The position numbers and the translations under genes were made by a program. The notes beneath the pieces were generated by a model. The model saw only the letters and a program-made list of their open reading frames with translations, had not been told where the DNA came from and did no database searches. This document shows, piece after piece, positions 44,308-51,134 of a stretch of 51,499 nucleotides of DNA. The DNA comes from Pseudaestuariivita atlantica (GTDB lineage: Bacteria > Pseudomonadota > Alphaproteobacteria > Rhodobacterales > Rhodobacteraceae): contig NZ_AQQZ01000010.1 in the NCBI RefSeq assembly GCF_001205715.1, positions 1 to 51,499 on the forward strand, given 5' to 3'. How positions within the stretch are numbered: the stretch's first letter is position 1; each line of letters begins with the position of its first letter.

Positions 44308-45726
44308 ATGGAACGGATCAAGACGGACATACTGGTGATCGGTGCCGGGTCGGGCGGATTGTCGGTCGCTGCCGGCGCGGTGCAGATGGGCGCGGATGTC
44401 GTCCTGCTGGAAGGCCAAAAGATGGGCGGCGACTGCCTCAACTTCGGCTGCGTGCCCTCGAAAGCCCTGATCGCCAGTGGCAGGGCCGCCCACGGGATGG
44501 AAACGGCCGCGCAATACGGCGTCGCCTCGGTCACGCCCAGCGTCGATTACGCCGCGGCCAAGGACCACGTGCATGACGTGATCGCGCAGATCGAACCGGT
44601 CGACAGCCAGGAGCGGTTCGAAGGGCTGGGCGTGCGGGTGATCCGCGAATTCGGTCGCTTCATCGACGACCGCACGGTCGAGGCCGGGCCCTACCGGATC
44701 ACCGCGCGCCGCATCGTGATCGCGACCGGTTCCTCCCCGCTGGTCCCTCCGATCCCCGGCCTTGATGCCGTCCCGTTCCAAACCAACGAGACCATCTTCG
44801 ACCTGCGCGACCGCCCCGATCACCTGCTGATCGTCGGCGGCGGCCCGATCGGGATGGAAATGGCGCAGGCCCATGTCCGCCTTGGCTGCAAGGTCACCGT
44901 GATCGAGGGCGAAACCGCGCTGGGCAAGGACGACCCGGAAATGGCCGCCATCGTGCTCGACAACCTCCGCGCCGAAGGGGTGGAGATCGCCGAAGGCGCG
45001 CTCGCCTCCGAAATCCGGGGAAGCGACGGCGCGATCGAGATCGAGACGAAGGATGGCCGTACCTTCAAGGGCTCTCACCTCTTGATGGCCGTGGGGCGCA
45101 AGTCGAACACCGACCGGCTGGACCTTGACGCCGCCGGGATCGAAACGACCCGCACGGGGATCAAGGTGGACGACCGCCTGAAGACGACCAACAGCCGCGT
45201 CTATGCCATCGGTGACGTGGCGGGCGGGATGCAGTTCACCCATGTCGCGGGCTACCACGCGGGCATCGTCATCCGCTCTGCCGTGCTGGGCCTGCCGGCC
45301 AAGGCCAAGACCGCGCACATCCCGTGGGCGACCTATACCGACCCCGAGCTTGCCCAGGTCGGCCTGACCGAGGCGCAGGCGCGGAAGGAACACGGTGACC
45401 GCCTTGAAATTGCGCGCTTCCACTTCTCCCACAACGACCGCGCCATCGCCGAACGCAAGACGGCGGGGCTCATCAAGGTGATGGTGGTCAAGGGCCGCCC
45501 CGTGGGCGTGTCCATCGCGGGCCACCAGGCGGGAGAGTTGATCAACCTCTGGTCCCTGGTGATCGCCAACAACATGAAAATGAGCCAGGTCAGCGCGATG
45601 GTGTCGCCCTATCCCACCATCGGCGAGGTCAACAAACGCGCCGCGGGCGCCTATTTCTCGCCAAGGCTGTTCGAAAGTGACAAGGTCAAGGCGGTTGTCC
45701 GTTTCGTGCAAAGGTGGCTGCCCTGA
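44308..45726 (+). CDS. FAD-dependent pyridine nucleotide-disulfide oxidoreductase (mercuric reductase/LPD-like)
   Basis: 472 residues. FAD site GAGSGG at 12-17, redox disulfide GGDCLNFGCVPSKALI with Cys43 and Cys48, NAD site GGGPIGMEMAQAHVRLG, and the second FAD motif RVYAIGDVAGGMQFTH. The C-terminal active-site motif reads SPYPTIGEVNK, so the catalytic His of the HPT motif in dihydrolipoamide dehydrogenase is Tyr here, as in the MerA-like relatives. Follows a VTT-domain gene by 3 bp, a pairing I have seen in other bacteria; substrate unknown. Confidence 0.9.
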   Translation: MERIKTDILVIGAGSGGLSVAAGAVQMGADVVLLEGQKMGGDCLNFGCVPSKALIASGRAAHGMETAAQYGVASVTPSVDYAAAKDHVHDVIAQIEPVDSQERFEGLGVRVIREFGRFIDDRTVEAGPYRITARRIVIATGSSPLVPPIPGLDAVPFQTNETIFDLRDRPDHLLIVGGGPIGMEMAQAHVRLGCKVTVIEGETALGKDDPEMAAIVLDNLRAEGVEIAEGALASEIRGSDGAIEIETKDGRTFKGSHLLMAVGRKSNTDRLDLDAAGIETTRTGIKVDDRLKTTNSRVYAIGDVAGGMQFTHVAGYHAGIVIRSAVLGLPAKAKTAHIPWATYTDPELAQVGLTEAQARKEHGDRLEIARFHFSHNDRAIAERKTAGLIKVMVVKGRPVGVSIAGHQAGELINLWSLVIANNMKMSQVSAMVSPYPTIGEVNKRAAGAYFSPRLFESDKVKAVVRFVQRWLP

Positions 45727-45777
45727 TTTGAGAACGCCGCCGGGCATGGTATCACCCGGCAAACCATCGGACCGCGC

Positions 45778-47169
45778 ATGTTCAATTCCCTTTCCGGCCG
45801 CTTCCTGATCCTGACGACGGTTTTCGTCTTCCTCGCGGAAGTGCTGATTTTCGTCCCGTCGGTCGCGCGCTATCGCGAGGATTACCTGCTTTCGCGGCTG
45901 GAGCGCGCGCAGATCGCGTCCCTGACGCTGCTGGCCGCCGACATGATCGATGCCGACCTCGAAGAGGAACTGCTGCGCAATGCGGGCGTCTTCAACATCG
46001 TGCTGCGGCGGGACGAGGCGCGCCAGCTGATCCTGTCGGCGCCCATGCCGGTGCCCGTGTCGCAGACCTATGACATGCGCGACGCGCCCGCCATGCTGCT
46101 GATCCGGGACGCCCTGTCGCGCCTCGTCACTCCCGAACGCGAGATGATCCGCGTCATCGGCACGCCGGTGCAGGATGCGGGCCTCGTGATCGAGGCGACG
46201 ATGGACAGCGCCCCCCTGCGCGCGGCGATGATTGATTACGGCCTGCGGATCCTCGCCCTGTCGGCCATCATCTCGATCTTCACGGCAACACTTCTGTTCC
46301 TTGCGGTGCGCGTGCTTCTGGTCAAACCGATCACGGGCGTTGTGGAACACATGCAATCCTATGCCGCCGCGCCCGAGGACGCCCGGCGCATCATCCAGCC
46401 GTCGGCCAGCGTGCGCGAGTTGCGCGAGGCGGAAGAGGCGCTGCAATCCATGCAGACGCAACTCACCGCCTCCCTGCGGCAGCGCGAGCGGCTGGCGCAA
46501 TTGGGCGAAGCGGTCGCCAAGGTGAGCCATGACCTGCGCAACATCCTCACCTCGGCGCAGCTTTTCACCGACCGGATCGAGCAATCCGAAGACCCCGCCG
46601 TGCGCCGCATGGCGCCGAAACTGGTCAACTCGATCCGCCGCGCCGTCAGCCTGTGCGAATCGACGCTCGCCTTCGGCCGCGCCGACGAACCCGCGCCGAA
46701 ACTGACCATCCTGTCTCTGTCCCACGTGGTCGACGACGTGTTCCAGTCCGAACGGCTTGCCGTGGGCGATTACGACCTGACCTTCGTGGACGAGGTGCCG
46801 CCGATGCTCGACGTGCGCGGCGACCCCGAACAATTGTACCGCGCGCTGGGCAACCTCGTTCGCAACGCGCGGCAGGTCATCATGGGCACCGGCAAGCCCG
46901 GCACCATCACCATTTCCGCCCGCGAGGATGACGCCAACTGGATCATCTGCGTGCGCGACAACGGGCCGGGTTTCCCGCCGAAAGCGCGGGAGAACCTGTT
47001 CAAGGCTTTCGCAGGCGGTGCCCGGAAGGGCGGAACCGGGCTTGGCCTGACAATCGTGCAGGAACTGATCCGCGGCCACGGCGGGTCCGTCGACCTGGTC
47101 GAGACGGGAGAGGAGGGGACGGTGTTCGAGATCTCGTTGCCCAAGGGGGCGCTGATTTCGCAGGTCTGA
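45778..47169 (+). CDS. Sensor histidine kinase (orphan)
   Basis: 463 residues. TM1 at about 10-29 and TM2 at 157-181 bracket a periplasmic sensor region of about 125 residues, then a HAMP-like segment and coiled coil, the H-box KVSHDLRNILTSAQ with His251, N-box LGNLVRNARQVIM, G1 VRDNGPGFPPKAR, and G2 KGGTGLGLTIVQEL. The His-box has D-L-R-N, typical of HATPase_c kinases without response-regulator neighbours. No regulator gene is adjacent. The last 170 bp are overlapped antisense by the DMT gene. Confidence 0.92.
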   Translation: MFNSLSGRFLILTTVFVFLAEVLIFVPSVARYREDYLLSRLERAQIASLTLLAADMIDADLEEELLRNAGVFNIVLRRDEARQLILSAPMPVPVSQTYDMRDAPAMLLIRDALSRLVTPEREMIRVIGTPVQDAGLVIEATMDSAPLRAAMIDYGLRILALSAIISIFTATLLFLAVRVLLVKPITGVVEHMQSYAAAPEDARRIIQPSASVRELREAEEALQSMQTQLTASLRQRERLAQLGEAVAKVSHDLRNILTSAQLFTDRIEQSEDPAVRRMAPKLVNSIRRAVSLCESTLAFGRADEPAPKLTILSLSHVVDDVFQSERLAVGDYDLTFVDEVPPMLDVRGDPEQLYRALGNLVRNARQVIMGTGKPGTITISAREDDANWIICVRDNGPGFPPKARENLFKAFAGGARKGGTGLGLTIVQELIRGHGGSVDLVETGEEGTVFEISLPKGALISQV

Positions 47170-48064
47170 GTGCCGGGCGGGAAGGTTGCGCTTCCGACGA
47201 CTGCGCCAGGACCACGCCCGTCAAGACAAGGACCAGCGCGGCAAGCCCGGCGGGGCTGACACTCTCTCCCAACCATATCGCGCCCATCAGCACGCCGAAG
47301 ACCGGGATCAGGTTCAGGAACACGCCGCTGCGCCGCGCCCCGACAACCCGCGTGCCCAGCTGCCAGCACCAGAAGGCGGCCACCGACGCGCCCGCGCCAA
47401 GGTAAAGGACGGCGCCCACAAGTGCCGTGGGCCATGGCGTGGCTGGCCAGTCGGACATCACGGCGAACGGAGCCATCAGCACCACGCCGATCCACGTCGT
47501 CAGCGCCAGAACGATCACCGGGCGTTCTGCCTGCGCCAGCCGCGTGACAGCGACGGTATACCCCGCCCAGATCAGCGCCGCCGCCAGCACCAGCGCCGCG
47601 CCCGGCGCAAGGAACCCCGCCTGTCCGCCCGTCGGCCACAGCACCCCGCCCACGCCGATCACGGCAAGCGCCGCCCCGATCCAGACCCGGCGCGGGCAGC
47701 ATCCGCCATGCCACACCCGCGCGATCACGATCACGCAGACCGGCGTGATCCCGAACAGGATGCCGGCCTCCCCGGCGCCAATCCGGCCAAGGCCGGCATA
47801 GAGGACGGTGTTGAACCCGACGACACCCAGCACGGCCAGCGCGACGAGGGCCCGCGCGTGACCGCGCAGCAGGAGCAGGGCCGCGCGCCTGTGCGTCACC
47901 AGCACGGGAGCAAGCAGAAGGGCGGCCACCACCCATCGCGCGAAATTCAGTGCCAGCGGGTCCAGCGCGTCATGCGCCGCGCGCCCCACGATGAAATTAC
48001 CGGACCAAAGGAGCGGGGCGAGGGTCAGAAATACCCAGGCCCGCGCATGCGAGATACCTGACAT
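47000..48064 (-). CDS. DMT (EamA) family transporter with antisense-overlapping tail
   Basis: 354 residues. Ten predicted TM helices in two EamA halves: PLLWSGNFIVGRAAHDALDP near the start, GAGEAGILFGITPVCVIVIA, and in the second half FLNLIPVFGVLMGAIWLGES. Family members export metabolites and amino acids. The last recognisable TM ends near residue 297; the following 57 residues (Arg/Pro/Ser-rich) are the reverse strand of the kinase gene and are probably a chance extension after loss of an earlier stop, or a different start/stop should be considered. ATG 48064 chosen; a GTG at 48073 is possible. Confidence 0.85.
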   Translation of the reverse strand: MSGISHARAWVFLTLAPLLWSGNFIVGRAAHDALDPLALNFARWVVAALLLAPVLVTHRRAALLLLRGHARALVALAVLGVVGFNTVLYAGLGRIGAGEAGILFGITPVCVIVIARVWHGGCCPRRVWIGAALAVIGVGGVLWPTGGQAGFLAPGAALVLAAALIWAGYTVAVTRLAQAERPVIVLALTTWIGVVLMAPFAVMSDWPATPWPTALVGAVLYLGAGASVAAFWCWQLGTRVVGARRSGVFLNLIPVFGVLMGAIWLGESVSPAGLAALVLVLTGVVLAQSSEAQPSRPALRPAKSAPPWATRSRTPSPPLPSRPGRRTRRGRGSVPARLSGQARFRPSGHRLRKP

Positions 48065-48187
48065 GAGACTCACTGACGCGAACGAGAATGCATTGGTCTT
48101 GAATTGCAGGGATGATGCCCCGGCCCCATCGCCGCGCGCATCCCCCGATTGGGGTAAAAAGCCTTGCAGTCAGCGCGCCATTTCCGC

Positions 48188-48216
48188 TTGCAAAGCGCGC
48201 GGGCCGCGTCTATTTC
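48188..48216 (+). promoter_or_regulatory. Promoter of tRNA-Arg
   Basis: TTGCAA (48188-48193), 17 bp, TATTTC (48211-48216), with the expected start site about 4 bases before the mature 5' end. Confidence 0.5.
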
Positions 48217-48226
48217 ACGCCCTCAC

Positions 48227-48303
48227 GCACCGGTAGCTCAGCTGGATAGAGTACTTGACTACGAATCAAGGGGTCGGGGGTTCGAATCCTCCCCGGTGCG
48301 CCA
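48227..48303 (+). tRNA. tRNA-Arg (anticodon ACG)
   Basis: Acceptor GCACCGG (48227-48233) pairs with CCGGTGC (48293-48299), discriminator G, CCA encoded at 48301-48303. D-arm with AGCTCAGCTGG, anticodon stem CTTGA/TCAAG with loop CTACGAA giving anticodon ACG, T-arm GGGGGTTCGAATCCTCC. After A34-to-I editing by TadA it reads CGU, CGC and CGA. Confidence 0.97.
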
Positions 48304-48371
48304 CTTCCCCCTGAACACTCCAGCACGTGTCGGCCCGGCCAGCCCGTTTGACCCGCCGGACCCTGTTGCCG

Positions 48372-49601
48372 TCAGCCGACCACGTTGTGATCCGGGCCGT
48401 AGGGGAAGCCGGTGATGTTCTCGTTGCCGTCCTCGGTGATCACCAGGATGTCGTGCTCCCTGTAACCGCCCGCGCCGGGCTGGCCTTCGGGGATCGTCAG
48501 CATCGGCTCCATCGAGATGACCATGCCGGGCTTCAGCACCGTGTCGATGTCCTCGCGCAATTCCAGGCCCGCCTCGCGCCCATAGTAATGGCTCAGCACG
48601 CCGAAGGAGTGGCCATAGCCGAAGGTCCGGTATTGCAGCAGGTCGCGCTCTGCGAAGAAGGTGTTGATCGCCTCGGTCACCTCGGCGCAGGAGATGCCGG
48701 GCTTCAGAAGGCTCATCCCGTATTCATGCGCGGCCACGTTCGCCTCCCAGATCGCGAGGCTGGCGTCATCCACCGTTTCCACGAACAAGGTGCGTTCCAG
48801 CGCCGTGTAATAGCCCGAGATCATCGGGAAGGTGTTGAGGCTCAGGATATCGCCGCTTTGCAGCCTGCGGCCCGTGACGGGGTTGTGCGCGCCGTCGGTG
48901 TTGATGCCCGACTGGAACCACACCCACGTGTCGCGGTATTCCGCATCCGGGAACCGGCGCGCGATCTCCAGCTCCATCGCGTCACGCCCGGCCATCGCCA
49001 CGTCGATCTCCCGCGCGCCCGCGCGGATCGCGTCGCGCACGGCATAGCCGCCCACGTCAGCCGTCGCCGCACCGGCGCGGATCAGTTCGATCTCTGCCGG
49101 GGACTTGTTGAACCGCTGCCGCATGGTCGCTTCGGCGATGTCGACCGTGCCGGTCGGAGAGAGGAAAGCATCCATCAGGCCCATCTGCGCGATCGTGAGG
49201 TGATCGCCTTCGAACCCGATGACGCGCCCTGGCCCCGTCACCGAAAGGATCGCCCGCCAGTAATTGTTCCGCTGCCAGTCGGTATAGGTGATGTTGTCGC
49301 CGTAACAGCGCCGCCACGGCTGGGCCGCGTCGATCCCCGCGCTGAAGGTCACGGTATCGGTCGCGGTGACAACCTGCGCATAGGGCCGCCCGAAGGCGCA
49401 GTACAAAAAGCCCGAATAGTAGGCGATGTTGTGCATCGAGGTCAGCACGCAGGCGTCGACCCCGTGTTCGGCCATGATCGCCCGCAACCCGGCAAGCCGC
49501 GCCTCGTATTCGGCATCGGCAAAGGGCAGCACCTTGTCACCCTGGTGGAAGCGGTAGAAGTCCGGGCGCGCGTGCGCCGTGAAATTGGAAGCTGTGTCCA
49601 T
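48372..49601 (-). CDS. Creatinase (creatine amidinohydrolase)
   Basis: 409 residues. Very close to the Pseudomonas creatinase pattern along its length: SMHNIAYYSGFLYCAFGRPY, QPWRRCYGDNITYTDWQRNN, TWVWFQSGINTDGAHNPVTG with His239 aligning with catalytic His232, FPMISGYYTALERTLF, YRTFGYGHSFGVLSHYYGRE and MEPMLTIPEGQPGAGGYREH. Pita-bread (M24) fold without metal; hydrolyses creatine to sarcosine and urea. No creatininase, sarcosine oxidase or transporter is next to it. RBS CGGAGTGAACCG. Confidence 0.95.
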   Translation of the reverse strand: MDTASNFTAHARPDFYRFHQGDKVLPFADAEYEARLAGLRAIMAEHGVDACVLTSMHNIAYYSGFLYCAFGRPYAQVVTATDTVTFSAGIDAAQPWRRCYGDNITYTDWQRNNYWRAILSVTGPGRVIGFEGDHLTIAQMGLMDAFLSPTGTVDIAEATMRQRFNKSPAEIELIRAGAATADVGGYAVRDAIRAGAREIDVAMAGRDAMELEIARRFPDAEYRDTWVWFQSGINTDGAHNPVTGRRLQSGDILSLNTFPMISGYYTALERTLFVETVDDASLAIWEANVAAHEYGMSLLKPGISCAEVTEAINTFFAERDLLQYRTFGYGHSFGVLSHYYGREAGLELREDIDTVLKPGMVISMEPMLTIPEGQPGAGGYREHDILVITEDGNENITGFPYGPDHNVVG

Positions 49602-49729
49602 CGGTTCACTCCGTTACAAGCCGCATCGCGGTGGTGAGGAGTGCCCCTTTACGCCGGTCGCACCTTCCATCACCGCAGCCACGCGGCAAGGCAAGATCCC
49701 GGCGTTCAGGATGGTTGGTTGGGGACAGT

Positions 49730-49747
49730 CTGATTGCCTGCAATCAG
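49730..49747. promoter_or_regulatory. Hairpin in the creatinase / phosphotransferase intergenic region
   Basis: CTGATTG-CCTG-CAATCAG, a perfect 7-bp stem in the 213-bp gap between the two minus-strand genes. No clear T-run on either strand. Nothing else recognised in this gap. Confidence 0.35.
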
Positions 49748-49814
49748 CGACGACGCCATCGCCAGTCCCTGTCCATGGCGTAACCGAAGCGCTGCCGTCA
49801 GATCAAGCGTTTCG

Positions 49815-50855
49815 TCAGGCGCTGCGCCTGCGACCGGCGCGGGCCAGCTTCTCGGCCTCGGCGGCGTACCGCGCCGCCGCACGCTTGAACCCGCGCCGCA
49901 GGGGCGCTGTCAGCGGGTGCAACTCGGCGCAGGCCATGCCGTTGCGGCACAGGGCCGCCGCGAAATCCGGGTGCCGCCCCACGTCGTCCCGTTCGATGAT
50001 CTTGGCGCGCGAACGATAGCCGCGCTTCTCGGTCTCCCGCTGGATCAGGTCCAGCCGCTGCAGGATGTGGAACGTCGTGTAAAGGCCGAGATAGGAAAGG
50101 TAGTCATCCACGTCGCCCACGTCGTGGTCGGGCAGCATGGATTCCAGCAGGGTGAACATCTCGGTCGCCGGCACCGGCCAGCTTTCATCGCCGATCAGCC
50201 ACGCGATGTCCTCTGCCCCGTGGCGCATCCCGCAATATTCGAAATCGAACCAGCACAGGCGCCCGCGCATGTCCCGCGCCGCGTTGCCCGAACGGCAATC
50301 CCATTTCAGGAACTGCACCGGCGCGGCGCGCAAGGCATCGATGGCCGCGTCGTGGTTCAGCATCGGCACCCGCTCGCGGTCGTGCTCTTCAAGGTTCCGC
50401 GTGGCACCCACCATCGCCGCGACCCAGTCCCGCGACTGGCCAAGCGGTGGCACCGGCACGTCCGCCAGCGCGATCCGCGCCGCCGACTGGATTTCGAGGA
50501 TCGAGGCCAGCGCATCCCGCGCCAGCACCCGCTGTCCCTCCTTGTCCGCGGTCCAGGCCAGCTGGCTCAGCCGCCGCCCGCCCACGTCGCTTTGCAGCAG
50601 GACGTCGTCCTGCAGGCCGAGGAAGGTGGGCACATGCCGCGTCCGCGCCGACAGCGCCTTCAGCACCGCCGCCTCAAGATGGGTCCGCCGGAAGTTGGGG
50701 CGCTTGGTCGCGATGATGGTGCGGTCCTTCAGGATCACGCGGCAACTGGCGCGCGCCGAACCGCCCGGCGTATCGATCGAACGCACCGTTTCGCCCAGCA
50801 GGTCTTCGACCACCTGGATGATGCGTTTTTTCGAGCTGGAGCGGCGTTCAGACAT
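49815..50855 (-). CDS. APH/choline-kinase-like phosphotransferase with altered Brenner motif
   Basis: 346 residues. A candidate nucleotide-binding Lys at about 51 (IIATKRPNFRR), the catalytic loop LKWDCRSGNAARD where the usual H-G-D-x-x-x-x-N is K-W-D-x-x-x-x-N (Asp186 and Asn191 kept, His replaced by Lys), and the metal-binding WFDFEYCGMRHGAEDIAWLI with Asp204. This is the aminoglycoside phosphotransferase/choline kinase fold; the substrate is unknown. ATG 50855 preceded by AGGAAAGAATGATTG. Divergent from the Gly-rich gene with shared regulatory DNA. Confidence 0.8.
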   Translation of the reverse strand: MSERRSSSKKRIIQVVEDLLGETVRSIDTPGGSARASCRVILKDRTIIATKRPNFRRTHLEAAVLKALSARTRHVPTFLGLQDDVLLQSDVGGRRLSQLAWTADKEGQRVLARDALASILEIQSAARIALADVPVPPLGQSRDWVAAMVGATRNLEEHDRERVPMLNHDAAIDALRAAPVQFLKWDCRSGNAARDMRGRLCWFDFEYCGMRHGAEDIAWLIGDESWPVPATEMFTLLESMLPDHDVGDVDDYLSYLGLYTTFHILQRLDLIQRETEKRGYRSRAKIIERDDVGRHPDFAAALCRNGMACAELHPLTAPLRRGFKRAAARYAAEAEKLARAGRRRSA

Positions 50856-50903
50856 CAATCATTCTTTCCTGCACGTAAACAGACATGCGAGCGCGGCGCG
50901 CGT

Positions 50904-50932
50904 GTGACCGAAGTATGACCGATTCGTGACAA
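50904..50932. promoter_or_regulatory. Three 11-bp-phased TGAC direct repeats (Pho-box-like operator)
   Basis: GTGACCG at 50904, ATGACCG at 50915 and GTGACAA at 50926, each 7 bp with 4-bp spacers, i.e. one helical turn apart. The reverse complement resembles the PhoB half-site CTGTCAT repeated at 11-bp spacing. Located about 48 bp before the phosphotransferase ATG and 200 bp before the Gly-rich gene. Confidence 0.45.
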
Positions 50933-51089
50933 GGAGAGGGTTTCACAAATCGCAGTGTTTTTCATGCTGAAACAATAAGTCTGCGTTCCCGCGATTGCGT
51001 GTCGGCAAAAGGTTAATAAACCCCTCGATTGCTGCGTTTTCGTCGAAAAACTTTCACAAAATGAACCCTCCGGCCATCCTTTCGGTAGC

Positions 51090-51104
51090 GCCTAACGATT
51101 AGGC
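51090..51104. promoter_or_regulatory. Palindrome upstream of the Gly-rich gene
   Basis: GCCTAA-CGA-TTAGGC, a perfect 6-bp inverted repeat, 31-45 bp before the ATG. It could be a repressor/activator site or an RNA hairpin in the leader; the RBS GGAGAGGAGCG lies downstream. Confidence 0.4.
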
Positions 51105-51134
51105 ATTTCGAATTTTTGGAGAGGAGCGACAGCC

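Noticed and set aside
43660-47079. Very long minus-strand open frame (over 1,100 codons) opposite the VTT, oxidoreductase and kinase genes
   Set aside because: It is the antisense shadow of three well-identified genes in GC-rich DNA; composition is Arg/Asp/His-rich and no domain is recognisable.
47000-47180. DMT C-terminal extension as an additional domain
   Set aside because: The sequence is Arg/Pro/Ser-rich and exactly antisense to the kinase catalytic domain; it shows no hydrophobic segment or motif.
48227-48303. tRNA-Arg as attachment site of a genomic island
   Set aside because: I see no second copy of the tRNA 3' end and no integrase gene in the window; the neighbouring creatinase gene alone is not sufficient evidence.
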